Part shown: positions 52,086-61,495 of the stretch, piece after piece
How positions within the stretch are numbered: the first letter of the stretch is position 1
Layout: each line of letters starts with the position of its first letter
Source: Flavobacterium anhuiense
Lineage (GTDB): Bacteria; Bacteroidota; Bacteroidia; Flavobacteriales; Flavobacteriaceae
Length of the DNA: 64,000 nucleotides
NCBI RefSeq assembly: GCF_900101855.1
Contig: NZ_FMVC01000003.1
Coordinates: forward strand, 1 to 64,000
Direction of reading: 5' to 3'
Translations under genes and position numbers: made by a program
Notes under the pieces: model-generated
Told to the model about the DNA's origin: nothing
Seen by the model: only the letters and a program-made list of their open reading frames with translations
Databases searched by the model: none

Positions 52086-53004
52086 TGTATTTGATATTAA
52101 AAGCAATAACTAGAATTGACAAAATTCCGAAGAACAAAATGAGTTTTAAAATACTGCTTAAATGATGAAAATCCTTTTGAGATTTTGCACTAAATATTTT
52201 CACAATAAAATAAAGCAAAGGTGCTAAAACTGTCGCAAATGCATAAAATACGGCAATGTAAAGTTTGTTTTGCATAAAATAAGTATTGCAGTAAAGCCCT
52301 GATAGAATGAACGCAATAATAGCAAAACCTAAAGCTATTTTTGCCGCTCGGCTTACACCAATTGCAACTGGGAGCGTATTCATTCCCATATTGTAATCGC
52401 CATTTACATCTTCAATATCTTTTACAATTTCACGAATAAAATTAATCATGAAAGCAAATAAAGCATAATCAATTAATATTGAAAATAAACTTGCCATTTG
52501 TGCCTGATTTTCTGCTGTAGTCGCTGGAAAAAGATCAAAAACACCAATAATTAAAACGCTTACCGCTAAAAGCAATGCCACAACAAAGTTTCCTAAAATC
52601 ATGATTTGCTTAAGTGTAGTTGCATAAAAATATAGAAGTGATGCGATCAGAATAAAAAGCGAAGCGAAAGTCGGTCTCATAATAATATTCGACAAAATAA
52701 AACCAATTGCAACACCAGAAATATTTAAACCTATATAAATGTTATACGCGGCTGTTTCTGTAATTCCTTTTCCAACCACAACATCATTTGGTTTATTGAT
52801 GCTATCAGTTCCTACATCATAAATGTTATTGATAACATAACCCGCTGCAGCCAATAATATTGTGCTTAAAATAAGTAATCCGTATTGCCAGTCAGATAAT
52901 GCCAGCGGAACTTCCTGCTGTTTTAAAAAGGCATAACGAAAAAGCAGCTGCATAAAAGCAAGCATTAATAGGTTTTTATAACGAATGAGTTTGAGGAATT
53001 TCAT
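52078..53004 (-). CDS. UbiA family prenyltransferase
   Basis: A 308-residue membrane protein with about nine transmembrane segments. The first Asp-rich motif is NNIYDVGTDSINKPND, the second is the REIVKDIEDVNGDYNMG region, both binding the prenyl diphosphate through magnesium. In flavobacterial genomes this gene is commonly annotated as geranylgeranylglycerol-phosphate geranylgeranyltransferase, but the acceptor is not proven; a menaquinone-type role is less likely. Coupled to maf by overlap. Confidence 0.9.
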   Translation of the reverse strand: MKFLKLIRYKNLLMLAFMQLLFRYAFLKQQEVPLALSDWQYGLLILSTILLAAAGYVINNIYDVGTDSINKPNDVVVGKGITETAAYNIYIGLNISGVAIGFILSNIIMRPTFASLFILIASLLYFYATTLKQIMILGNFVVALLLAVSVLIIGVFDLFPATTAENQAQMASLFSILIDYALFAFMINFIREIVKDIEDVNGDYNMGMNTLPVAIGVSRAAKIALGFAIIAFILSGLYCNTYFMQNKLYIAVFYAFATVLAPLLYFIVKIFSAKSQKDFHHLSSILKLILFFGILSILVIAFNIKYNA

Positions 53005-53009
53005 TTTTT

Positions 53010-53049
53010 CTAAGGTTCTGAGATACTAAGGGGCTAAGTTTTTTTACTG
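53010..53049. repeat. CTAAGGTTCTGAGATACTAAG repeat
   Basis: This intergenic stretch closely matches 37654-37697: CTAAGGTTCTGAGATACTAAG, then GGGCTAAGTTTTTTTACTG, with a few substitutions. It occupies most of the 76-base gap between the KdsC-like and UbiA genes. Confidence 0.75.
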
Positions 53050-53080
53050 TAACTGCAAACTGTGACTGAGACTGAAAACT

Positions 53081-53608
53081 TTAATCGTGCTTACCGTTAA
53101 AATACTCCATCCATTTTCCTTGCACTTTCATTACTTGTTCGATAACATCTCTGGCAGCACCGCGTCCGCCTTTTACGTGAGAAATATATCGGCAGATTTT
53201 TTTTATTTCTGGACTTGCATCTTGAGGACATGTCGGTAATCCAACCAATTTCATGACATGAAAATCAGGAATATCATCTCCCATATATAACACATTTTCA
53301 GGTTTTATATTATGAGTTTCAGTATAGGCTGTAAAAGTTTTTACTTTATCTGGAGTTCCTAAATGAATGTCTGTAACGCCTAAATTGCGAAGACGAATTC
53401 GTACGCCTTCATTGCTTCCTCCAGAAATAATGCAAACATGATAACCGCTTTCGATTGCCGCTTTCATTGCAAATCCATCGCGAATATTCATTGTTCTTAG
53501 CATTTCACCTTCATTGGTTACAAAAACAGAACTGTCTGTAAGTACGCCGTCTACATCAAAAACAAACGTTGTGATGTCATTCATTAATTCTTTATAACTT
53601 TTTGCCAT
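53081..53608 (-). CDS. KdsC-like HAD phosphatase
   Basis: A 175-residue HAD phosphatase without cap domain, of the KdsC (3-deoxy-manno-octulosonate 8-phosphate phosphatase) family, which works as a tetramer. Motif I FVFDVDGVLTDSSVF (Asp18, Asp20), motif II CIISGGSNEGVR, motif IV MGDDIPDFHVMKLVGLPTCPQDA. KDO for lipopolysaccharide is the likely product, though some Bacteroidota homologues act on other acidic sugars. It starts inside the end of the DUF2520 gene (17-base overlap). Confidence 0.9.
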   Translation of the reverse strand: MAKSYKELMNDITTFVFDVDGVLTDSSVFVTNEGEMLRTMNIRDGFAMKAAIESGYHVCIISGGSNEGVRIRLRNLGVTDIHLGTPDKVKTFTAYTETHNIKPENVLYMGDDIPDFHVMKLVGLPTCPQDASPEIKKICRYISHVKGGRGAARDVIEQVMKVQGKWMEYFNGKHD

Positions 53609-54353
53609 TATGCTGTATAGATTGTGTTAGGATTTTATAGATGTTTTTTTTGTTTTCGTCTTGTAAAAAAGCGAGATGCGCTTCGATTGTGTTAGAATCA
53701 TGGCGTATTGCTGGCCCTGTTTGGGCATCAATAGGATCGAGTGTATTGATTTTATCAGCAGTTTCTTGAATTAATGGTCTTAAAACAGCAAAAGGTAGTT
53801 GATTTTCTTCACAGATTTCCTGTCCCATCTGGTACAAATGATTCGTAAAATTGCTCACAAATACAGCTGCTACGTGAAGCGCTTTTCGCTGTTCTGAACT
53901 GATTGAATAAACTGCTGTTGAAACGCTTTTGGCAACGGTTTCTAATAGTTTAAAATCGGCTGTGTTTTCCGCTTCTAAACAAAAAGGAATGATTGAATAA
54001 TCAATTTGTTTGTTCTTAGAAAAGGTCTGTAGCGGGTAAAAAACACCGCGTCGGTTTTTAGGATTTAATAATTCGATTGAAGATGTTCCAGAGGTATGCA
54101 CCACAAGTTGATTGTTAAATGGAAGCTGTTCTGATACTTCTGCAATAACGTTGTCTGAAACTGAAATAATGTGTAAATCAGCAGGTTCTAAAGCTTGAAA
54201 ATCGGTTACAATCTTTTCAGAATCAATTAAATGAAGTAAGGCTTCTTTCTTTCTGGAAAATACTTGTTTAATTTCAACAATTTTGCTGGCAGAAAAAGCC
54301 TTTATCAAATGCTGCGCAACGTTGCCGGAACCTATTATTGTTATCTGAATCAT
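53592..54353 (-). CDS. Rossmann-like and DUF2520 domain protein
   Basis: A 253-residue oxidoreductase-like protein. The N-terminal Rossmann motif is TIIGSGNVAQHLIKAF, followed by VVHTSGTSSIELL; the C-terminal DUF2520 domain has LHVAAVFVSNFTNHLYQMG and AQTGPAIRHDSNTI. It resembles pyrroline-5-carboxylate reductase and 6-phosphogluconate dehydrogenase relatives; substrate unknown. First gene of the KdsC, UbiA, Maf, MscS group. Confidence 0.9.
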   Translation of the reverse strand: MIQITIIGSGNVAQHLIKAFSASKIVEIKQVFSRKKEALLHLIDSEKIVTDFQALEPADLHIISVSDNVIAEVSEQLPFNNQLVVHTSGTSSIELLNPKNRRGVFYPLQTFSKNKQIDYSIIPFCLEAENTADFKLLETVAKSVSTAVYSISSEQRKALHVAAVFVSNFTNHLYQMGQEICEENQLPFAVLRPLIQETADKINTLDPIDAQTGPAIRHDSNTIEAHLAFLQDENKKNIYKILTQSIQHNGKKL

Positions 54354-54494
54354 GAAAGCAAAATTAGTATTATTTTATTTTAAAGAAAACTATTATTTTC
54401 TTCTACATAAGTATGGCGCTTAAAACAGTTTCTTCTAGGCTTAACTACAGATTTTTTTGTAAATAAATTGCTATTAATATATACTTTTTAAATT

Positions 54495-54502
54495 TACATT
54501 TG
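54495..54502 (+). promoter_or_regulatory. Candidate -7 element of the tail-fibre-like gene pair
   Basis: TACATTTG fits TANNTTTG 28 bases before the ATG at 54530. A TTG at 54468-54470 is 24 bases upstream, slightly beyond the usual spacing. Confidence 0.5.
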
Positions 54503-54529
54503 TTCAGAATAATTTAAAATTTTACTTCA

Positions 54530-55468
54530 ATGAAAAAAAAGATAATAACGTTTATTTCTATGCTTATTATGTCAACGGGATTTTCTCAAATAATAGGGGA
54601 TGGATATGCTCCAGTGGTAAATGATCTTTCTACACCATTAAAATCTGGTGTGTATAGTGCTCTGCTTGCTGGTGCAACTCCTGACTTAAGTAGAGACTGG
54701 AATCACTTATTTGTGATCAGGCACAGTAATTCGTTATATAATTATCAATTACAGTTAGCTTCTTCATATACTGAGAATGATAGATTATTCTTTAGAAAAA
54801 TGGCTTATGAGGATCTGTCACCAAGAAATACGCAATGGTTTGAAGTTGCAACGAGGGGAAGCAATACCTTTACGGGAAATCAAATTGTAAATGGAAATAT
54901 TGGGATTGGCACTACAACACCGTCCGCATTTTTGGAAATTTATTCTCCTAACATAGAAATTGGAAAAAATGATACTCAAAAATGGTCCTCTAGAAATGCC
55001 GAATATAATTTGAAGTTACAAACGATCTGGAATGAGAATGGTATAAATCAAGAACTGATACAACGTTATAACGGGGTAGATTATACATCTTTAGCTTTTT
55101 TTGCTGGAAATGTTGGGATTGGTATTTCAACACCAGATTCAAAATTAGCAGTAAACGGAACAATTCATGCTAAAGAAGTAAAAGTTGATATGAGTGGCTG
55201 GCCTGATTATGTATTTAAAAAAGAATACAATCTTCCAACATTAAAAGAAGTAGAAGATCACATTAAAGAAAAAGGACATTTAGAGAATATTCCAAGCCAA
55301 GAAGAAGTTTTAAAAAATGGTATCAATTTAGGAGAAATGAACGCTAAGCTTTTACAGAAAATTGAAGAGTTGACCTTGTATATGATTGAAATAAAAAAAG
55401 AGAATGCAACCATGAAAAAAGAAAACGTTGAAATGAAAAACAGATTAACAAAACTTGAAAAAAAATAA
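54530..55468 (+). CDS. Secreted tail-fibre-like protein, copy 1
   Basis: A 312-residue exported protein with a signal peptide (KIITFISMLIMSTGFSQ). Short motifs GNIGIGTTTPSAFLEI and GNVGIGISTPDSKLAVNGTI recur, as in phage tail fibres and adhesins that form trimeric beta-structure. The C-terminal part, VDMSGWPDYVFKKEYNLPTL, EVEDHIKEKGHLENIPS and INLGEMNAKLLQKIEELTLYMIE, ends in a Lys/Glu/Met coiled coil. This end module is frequent in Bacteroidota secreted proteins; function unknown. A paralogue follows after 4 bases. Confidence 0.75.
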   Translation: MKKKIITFISMLIMSTGFSQIIGDGYAPVVNDLSTPLKSGVYSALLAGATPDLSRDWNHLFVIRHSNSLYNYQLQLASSYTENDRLFFRKMAYEDLSPRNTQWFEVATRGSNTFTGNQIVNGNIGIGTTTPSAFLEIYSPNIEIGKNDTQKWSSRNAEYNLKLQTIWNENGINQELIQRYNGVDYTSLAFFAGNVGIGISTPDSKLAVNGTIHAKEVKVDMSGWPDYVFKKEYNLPTLKEVEDHIKEKGHLENIPSQEEVLKNGINLGEMNAKLLQKIEELTLYMIEIKKENATMKKENVEMKNRLTKLEKK

Positions 55469-55472
55469 AATT

Positions 55473-56423
55473 ATGAAAAAAATAACTACACTATCTGCTA
55501 TCTTATTTATTAATTCACTTGTTTTTTCGCAACAAGTTGGTGATGGATATGCGCTAGGAATTATACCAGACTTTTCAGTAGCTCTTAAAACCGGTATTTA
55601 TAATGGACATAGTGGTAGTACTGTTGGCATAACTCCGGATGTGAGTAATCCTTGGCAGCATTTATTTGTAATGAGACATATTGACCCTAATAATAATTAT
55701 CAATTACAAATGGCTTCATCTTTTAATTCAAATGATAGATTATTCTTTAGAAAAATAGCGGATAATAATAATACAGCTTGGATTGAATTAGCAACTAGAG
55801 GAACAAATACTTTTACAGGAGACCAAATTATAAATGGTAAAGTTGGAATTGGTACAGCAGTACCATCTGCTTTTTTGGAAGTCTATTCTCCTAATATCGA
55901 AGTAGGAAAAAATGATACTCAAAAATGGTCCTCTAGAAATACCGAGTATAATCTAAAATTGCAAACTATTTGGAATGAACATGGAATAAATCAGGAATTT
56001 GTACAGCGATATGACGGTGTTGATTATGCATCGTTATCTTTTTTTGCTGGAAAAGTAGGTATTGGTACCTCTACACCTGACTCAAAACTTGCTGTAAACG
56101 GAACAATTCATTCCAAAGAAGTTAAAGTTGATATGAATGGCTGGCCTGATTATGTTTTTAAAAAAGAATACAATATTCCGACATTAACAGAAGTAGAAGA
56201 TCACATTGTAAAAAAAGGTCATTTAGAAAATATTCCAAGTGAAGAAGAAGTGCTTAAAAACGGTATTAATTTAGGAGAAATGAATGCTAAACTTTTACAG
56301 AAAATTGAAGAGTTGACATTGTATTTAATTGAACAAAATAAAAGTATTGAGAATTTAGTAAAAGAAAATAAATTTCAAAATAACGAAATCTTGAATCTAA
56401 AAAGAAAACTTTTGTCAAATTAA
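55473..56423 (+). CDS. Secreted tail-fibre-like protein, copy 2
   Basis: A 316-residue paralogue of the preceding gene. The same order holds: signal peptide (MKKITTLSAILFINSLVFSQ), QVGDGYA, DPNNNYQLQMASSFNSNDRLFFRK, KVGIGTAVPSAFLEV, KVGIGTSTPDSKLAVNGTI, WPDYVFKKEYNIPTL and a C-terminal coiled coil (EQNKSIENLVKENKFQNNE). Middle and C-terminal parts are nearly identical in sequence, while the N-terminal part and the last 40 residues differ. The ATG at 55473 is chosen; a start 18 bases upstream lies inside copy 1. Confidence 0.75.
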   Translation: MKKITTLSAILFINSLVFSQQVGDGYALGIIPDFSVALKTGIYNGHSGSTVGITPDVSNPWQHLFVMRHIDPNNNYQLQMASSFNSNDRLFFRKIADNNNTAWIELATRGTNTFTGDQIINGKVGIGTAVPSAFLEVYSPNIEVGKNDTQKWSSRNTEYNLKLQTIWNEHGINQEFVQRYDGVDYASLSFFAGKVGIGTSTPDSKLAVNGTIHSKEVKVDMNGWPDYVFKKEYNIPTLTEVEDHIVKKGHLENIPSEEEVLKNGINLGEMNAKLLQKIEELTLYLIEQNKSIENLVKENKFQNNEILNLKRKLLSN

Positions 56424-56538
56424 GGGGAAAACTTTTTTGTAAGTTTAAACTTCTTCTATTGTCAATTCGTTTAAAAAATAGCTTTTATTTTTGGTTTTTA
56501 TTAACAAAAGGCAAAGCCTGCTAATCAACATTTTTAAG

Positions 56539-56546
56539 TACTTTTG
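56539..56546 (+). promoter_or_regulatory. Candidate -7 element of ccsBA
   Basis: TACTTTTG fits TANNTTTG 31 bases before the ATG at 56578; the -33 region is not recognisable. Confidence 0.45.
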
Positions 56547-56577
56547 TCGCACTTTTATACAATGTAATCCCTAAAAA

Positions 56578-59500
56578 ATGGATAAAAAAATATTCTCTTT
56601 TTTGTTTTCTACACGATTAATGGCCGTTCTTTTTTTAACATTTGCAATTGCAATGGGTGTTGGAACTTTTATCGAAAGTAAATACAATACCGATACGGCT
56701 AGAATACTAATTTACAATACTTGGTGGTTTGAAGCGATTATGGCCATCTTTATGATCAATTTCTTCGGAAACATCAAAAAATACCAACTGCATAAAAAAG
56801 AAAAATGGGCAACGCTATTATTGCACCTTGCTTTTGTTTTTATCATTTTAGGGGCTTTTATTACTCGTTATATAAGTTATGAAGGAATGATGCCAATTCG
56901 CGAAGGCGCGGCAGAAAACCAAGTTTATTCAGACAAGACCTTTTTAACCATTTTTGCAGATGGTGAATATAAAGGCGAAATGAAAAGAAGAGTTTTTGAA
57001 AAAAGCCTTTTATTATCTCCTGCGACCAATAACGATTTTAGCATTTCAGGTAAATTCGATGAAACTCCTTTTGAAGTTACCTATTCTAACTATATTATGG
57101 GAGCCAAAGAAGTGGTAAAGCCAGACGCCAACGGAACTTTATACCTTAAATTGGTTGAAGCTGGAGCGGGCGGGAGAGAAGAACATTACCTTAAAGAAGG
57201 AGAAGTTCAGAATATCCACAATGTTCTATTTGCTTTAAATAAGCAGACAGACGGTGCAATTAATATTAATACCACTGGAAAAGAATATACTATTCAAACT
57301 CCTTTTGAGGGTGAATTTATGCGAATGGCAGATCAGTTTAAAGGAAAGGTTACGAAAGATAATATACAGCCTTTAATGATGCGTTCATTATATAGCATTG
57401 GAGACATTAGAATTGTATTTCCAGAGCCTCCATTGAAAGGAAAAGTAGATTACGAATCTAATAATGACTTTAAAGCCAAATCTCATAGAGATGCTTTGGT
57501 TGTTAAAGTAAAAGCAGAAGGACAAGAAAAAGAAGTAATGCTTTTTGGTTCTAAAGGTCAGATTGGTGAAGCTAAGACGGTAAAAATTGGCAATATTGAA
57601 TATTCTTTATTTTATGGAAGTAAAGCTTATATTTTACCTTTTAAAGTAAGATTAAACGATTTTATTGCGGACAAATATCCAGGAACAGAGAAAAGTTATT
57701 CTGCTTTTAAAAGTAAAGTAACTGTTTTGGATTCTACAGAAACTTTTGATGCTGATATTTTTATGAACCACGTTTTAGATCATAAAGGATATCGTTTCTT
57801 TCAGTCTTCATTTGATCCAGACGAAAAAGGAACTGTATTATCGGTAAATCATGATTTCTGGGGAACTAACATTACTTATTTAGGTTATTTTCTATTATAC
57901 ATTGGTTTAATGGCTATTATGTTTACTAAACATTCTCGTTTTGGCGATTTGAAACGCAAACTTGATGCTATTCAGAAGAAAAAAGAAAAACTAATTACCA
58001 TTTTGATTTTATTGATTGGTTTGAATGGTTTTGCACAGCAAACACCTCATGTTCATTCACACGATCACACCCATAACCACGCACATTCTGCAGATCCAAA
58101 TGATCATGCCAATCACGTTACGGCTCCGCCAAGTCAAAAACAATTAGATTCGTTATTGACTATATATAAAGCGCCAGAAGCTCACGCGGCAAAATTCGGT
58201 CGTTTGATTATTCAGGATGCTGGAGGTAGAATGAAGCCAATTAATACGTTTTCATCTGAATTGCTTAGAAAGGTAAGTCATAAAGATACCTACAACGGAA
58301 TGAATTCTGATCAAGTATTCTTGTCTATGACACAATATGCGCAGGTTTGGATCCAGATTCCATTAATTTATATCAAATCAGGAAACGATAGTATTCGTAA
58401 AATTATCGGAATTGATTCAAAAGACCAGTATGCACCATTTGTAAAATTCTTTGATGAGCAAGGAAATTATAAGTTATCTCCATATTTAGATGAAGCTTAT
58501 AAAGCGGCAAATCCGAACAATTTTGAGAAAGATTTTGTTGAGACAGACAAAAAAGTCAACTTAATGGAGTCTGCTTTGAGTGGGCGTATTTTAAAAATAT
58601 TTCCTGTCCCAAATGATCCAGGAAACAAATGGGTTTCTTATTTAGAACGTGACAATGCAGGTTTTAAAGGAATGGATTCAACTTATGTACAACAAATTTT
58701 GCCATTATATTTTAGTGCTTTAAATAATGGTTCTATTCAGAAAAACTTTGATACAGCCGATAATTTAGTAGAAAGTATTAATGGTTTCCAAAAGAAATTT
58801 GGTTCTAAAGTTAGGCCAAGCGAAGATAAAATCGATGCTGAAATCGCTTACAACAAGTATGATGTTTTCAAAGTATTGCCTTATTGGTACATTACAGCGT
58901 CTATTCTTATGCTAATGTTTACTATCCTTAGTATTTTCTTTGAGAAAAAATGGCTTAGAATTACTGTAAATGGCTTCCATGTTATTGTCGGATTATTATT
59001 TGTAATTCATACCTTAGGATTAATTGCACGCTGGTATATTTCAGGCCATGCACCGTGGAGTAATGCTTACGAATCGATTGTTTATGTGGCTTGGTCAACA
59101 ATGTTCTTCGGATTGGCTTTTGACAGAAAATCAAAACTTACTGTGGCTTCATCTGCGTTTGTTACAGCAATGATTTTGATGGCCGCATACATGAACTGGA
59201 TTGATCCAGAAATTGCAAACCTGCAGCCAGTTCTTAACTCATATTGGTTAATGATTCACGTTGCAGTAATCGTTGCAAGTTACGGTCCGACTGCTTTAGG
59301 AATGATCCTAGGTTTTGTAGCTCTTTTATTAATTTTCTTTACGAATGATAAAAATAAAGCCAAAATGGATTTACACATTAAGGAAGTAAGTTACATTAAC
59401 GAAATGGCTTTGACAATTGGTCTTATCATGCTGACTATTGGAAACTTCTTAGGCGGACAATGGGCCAATGAAAGCTGGGGACGCTACTGGGGATGGGATC

Positions 59501-59799
59501 CAAAAGAAACTTGGGCTTTAATCTCGATTATGGTTTATGCGTTTGTAATTCACGCTCGTTTTGTTCCAGCTTTAAGAGGAAAATGGTTCTTTAATTTAAT
59601 GAGTATGTATGCTTTTGTTTCTATCTTGTTTACGTATTATGGAGTAAACTTCCACTTAGTTGGTTTACACTCTTACGCAAGCGGTGAAGCACATTCGTTA
59701 AACTGGATTTATTACTGCTTAATTACGATTTCTATAATTGGTGCTGTTACTTATCCAAAGTATAGAAAATACTATAAAACCAAAAAAGTAAAAAAATAA
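56578..59799 (+). CDS. ccsBA: Cytochrome c biogenesis protein, ResB-CcsA fusion
   Basis: A 1073-residue membrane protein of cytochrome c maturation system II, exporting heme and attaching it to apocytochromes. The N-terminal ResB/CcsB half starts with FLFSTRLMAVLFLTFAIAMGVGTFIESKY and holds a large periplasmic loop; the C-terminal CcsA half carries the WWD heme-binding motif WGRYWGWDPKETWAL (about residue 968) and conserved His residues. A His-rich linker (HVHSHDHTHNHAHS, near residue 490) separates the halves. Single-gene unit with a terminator after it. Confidence 0.94.
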   Translation: MDKKIFSFLFSTRLMAVLFLTFAIAMGVGTFIESKYNTDTARILIYNTWWFEAIMAIFMINFFGNIKKYQLHKKEKWATLLLHLAFVFIILGAFITRYISYEGMMPIREGAAENQVYSDKTFLTIFADGEYKGEMKRRVFEKSLLLSPATNNDFSISGKFDETPFEVTYSNYIMGAKEVVKPDANGTLYLKLVEAGAGGREEHYLKEGEVQNIHNVLFALNKQTDGAININTTGKEYTIQTPFEGEFMRMADQFKGKVTKDNIQPLMMRSLYSIGDIRIVFPEPPLKGKVDYESNNDFKAKSHRDALVVKVKAEGQEKEVMLFGSKGQIGEAKTVKIGNIEYSLFYGSKAYILPFKVRLNDFIADKYPGTEKSYSAFKSKVTVLDSTETFDADIFMNHVLDHKGYRFFQSSFDPDEKGTVLSVNHDFWGTNITYLGYFLLYIGLMAIMFTKHSRFGDLKRKLDAIQKKKEKLITILILLIGLNGFAQQTPHVHSHDHTHNHAHSADPNDHANHVTAPPSQKQLDSLLTIYKAPEAHAAKFGRLIIQDAGGRMKPINTFSSELLRKVSHKDTYNGMNSDQVFLSMTQYAQVWIQIPLIYIKSGNDSIRKIIGIDSKDQYAPFVKFFDEQGNYKLSPYLDEAYKAANPNNFEKDFVETDKKVNLMESALSGRILKIFPVPNDPGNKWVSYLERDNAGFKGMDSTYVQQILPLYFSALNNGSIQKNFDTADNLVESINGFQKKFGSKVRPSEDKIDAEIAYNKYDVFKVLPYWYITASILMLMFTILSIFFEKKWLRITVNGFHVIVGLLFVIHTLGLIARWYISGHAPWSNAYESIVYVAWSTMFFGLAFDRKSKLTVASSAFVTAMILMAAYMNWIDPEIANLQPVLNSYWLMIHVAVIVASYGPTALGMILGFVALLLIFFTNDKNKAKMDLHIKEVSYINEMALTIGLIMLTIGNFLGGQWANESWGRYWGWDPKETWALISIMVYAFVIHARFVPALRGKWFFNLMSMYAFVSILFTYYGVNFHLVGLHSYASGEAHSLNWIYYCLITISIIGAVTYPKYRKYYKTKKVKK

Positions 59800-59826
59800 T
59801 AATTTGTAATAATTATTAATTCAGAC

Positions 59827-59860
59827 AAAAAAGGTTCAACGCGATGTTGAACCTTTTTTT
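59827..59860. terminator. Bidirectional terminator between ccsBA and DUF3667 genes
   Basis: AAAAAAGGTTCAAC and GTTGAACCTTTTTT pair in a perfect stem with loop GCGAT, with A and T runs on both sides, located between convergent genes. Confidence 0.9.
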
Positions 59861-59869
59861 ATTACTTAT

Positions 59870-60604
59870 TTATACAGGCAATTTTCCTAAAACAGCCATC
59901 ACGATTGCTGCAATGATGAAGAAACAGATTAAAAACACAATGTGGCTTAAAATGCTTAAAAAGAAAGCCTTTATTCTTGATATTTTATTAAAAAACTGAA
60001 TGTTTGTCCAGAAAATCAATATAAGACCAATGATATAAACCGCCGATGAAAATTTTTGAATATGAGGTGTGCCATTAAAATAAAATAGTACTGGGAAAGT
60101 TAGAATCTGAACAAAAAGGCGTTGAGAAGCCTTAAATGTATTTAATACAAAAAACTCAAAATAATTGTAGCCTTGTTTTCTAAAGACAACATAAGTTCCG
60201 ATTGTGTAAATCGGAATTGTCGCGATGGTAATCCAAGAATAGTGGGTTGCGACCCATTCGTTAAACTTATTGAAATTTACAGATCCCTCATCTGTATTAG
60301 GAAACATATTAATATGGAAAAAATGATATAAAACGCCATACAGCGCAGCTAAAACTACAACCAAAGATAACGGTTTGAAATGCCGAACTCTTTTGCCTTC
60401 AATAAACTCACGGATAGAATGTCCAGGTCTTGTAAATAATTGTTTTAAAGAATATAAAATTCCTTTATCAAAATGCAATAAACCATGCTGAATATCGTGC
60501 CACAAAAAATGAGCATTTATTTTATGCGTTTCTGCAGGTTGCCCGCAATTGTTGCAATAATGACCTTTGAAAATCTGATGACAATTTTTACACATTATCT
60601 CCAT
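59870..60604 (-). CDS. DUF3667 membrane protein with zinc ribbon
   Basis: A 244-residue protein. The N-terminus is a zinc ribbon, CKNCHQIFKGHYCNNCGQP, with Cys at 5, 8, 17 and 20; then the DUF3667 signature FLWHDIQHGLLHFDKGILYSLKQLFTRPGHSIREFIEGKRVRHFKPLS, followed by five hydrophobic segments. The family is common in Bacteroidota and has no known function. Confidence 0.9.
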   Translation of the reverse strand: MEIMCKNCHQIFKGHYCNNCGQPAETHKINAHFLWHDIQHGLLHFDKGILYSLKQLFTRPGHSIREFIEGKRVRHFKPLSLVVVLAALYGVLYHFFHINMFPNTDEGSVNFNKFNEWVATHYSWITIATIPIYTIGTYVVFRKQGYNYFEFFVLNTFKASQRLFVQILTFPVLFYFNGTPHIQKFSSAVYIIGLILIFWTNIQFFNKISRIKAFFLSILSHIVFLICFFIIAAIVMAVLGKLPV

Positions 60605-60653
60605 ATAATTCTCTAATTAATTGTTTTTGAATTTGTTAAATTAAAAATAACAA

Positions 60654-60683
60654 AAAACGCATATTAAATCTAATATGCGTTTT
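60654..60683. terminator. Terminator between the RskA-like and DUF3667 genes
   Basis: AAAACGCATATTA and TAATATGCGTTTT form a perfect 13-base-pair stem with an AATC loop, downstream of the anti-sigma gene on the minus strand. Confidence 0.85.
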
Positions 60684-60706
60684 AGCTTTTTATGAAAGAT
60701 TAAATT

Positions 60707-61495
60707 TTAAACTTTCCCTAAAGTATAAAGCTGTTCCATTGTTGGAGTCAAACTTCCACCGGCTGGTTCCAAAGTAATTCCGAAAGCTTCTGCTGAGTCG
60801 GTTTGGCTGACAGCAAAGATTTTCTGAGAATTTCCTTCAAAATTATCCAGCAAACCAATACTTGTTGGTGTAAGAACAGGACTTAATTTTAAAGACCAAA
60901 CCTGATAAACCATTCCCTTTGGCGGAGTAGGTAATCCAGCCGCATCGATATACGTAGTTTTGGTTTCCTTATTCCAATATACTTTTGCATAAGATTTTGG
61001 CGATACTGCCTGACCGCCGAGTGTTACTCCAGTGTTTTTAATATCTCTTACAATGCTTAAGTTTTTCTCGGTCTGTTTATTCTGCTGATTTAAAAAAGCA
61101 TATTCACGCTCAATTTTATTCTTTTCATTTCCAACAGTAGAGATAGCTTCTTTTGTTTTAGTCAATTCTAAAGTCTGATATCCTAAACCTAGCAATAATA
61201 ATACTGCTGCAGCCCAGCCCACATATTGAGACCAGTTTGAAGCAGGTTTCATTTCGACTACTTTTCCGTGTTTAAGTTCAAGACGAGCTTTAATTTTTTC
61301 GAAATTTTCCACAGAATGAAATGGAGAAAAACTCGAAGAAAGCGCTATTACAGCTTTTTCTATAGAAATAATTTCCTGATCTACTTCAGGATTCTTTTTA
61401 GCCAGTTCAGCAATTTCAAGATTCTCTTTTTCACTTAATAAGCCATAAACATACAGCTCTAAAATTCCTGATTCTATATATTCTTGTGCTTCCAT
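60707..61495 (-). CDS. RskA-like anti-sigma factor
   Basis: A 262-residue single-pass membrane protein. The N-terminal cytoplasmic part (EYIESGILELYVYGLLSEKENLEIAELAKKNPEVDQEI) is the anti-sigma-K type sigma-binding domain; a transmembrane segment (YVGWAAAVLLLLGLGYQTL) near residues 90-108 and a coiled coil precede the extracytoplasmic RskA domain with AKVYWNKETKTTYIDAAGLPTPPKGMVYQVWSL and FGITLEPAGGSLTPT. It overlaps the stop of its sigma factor gene by one base, so they are coupled. Confidence 0.92.
   Translation of the reverse strand: MEAQEYIESGILELYVYGLLSEKENLEIAELAKKNPEVDQEIISIEKAVIALSSSFSPFHSVENFEKIKARLELKHGKVVEMKPASNWSQYVGWAAAVLLLLGLGYQTLELTKTKEAISTVGNEKNKIEREYAFLNQQNKQTEKNLSIVRDIKNTGVTLGGQAVSPKSYAKVYWNKETKTTYIDAAGLPTPPKGMVYQVWSLKLSPVLTPTSIGLLDNFEGNSQKIFAVSQTDSAEAFGITLEPAGGSLTPTMEQLYTLGKV

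Noticed and set aside
54530..56423. Prophage or tailocin fragment
   Set aside because: The two tail-fibre-like proteins have signal peptides and no other phage structural, lysis or integrase gene is in the window.
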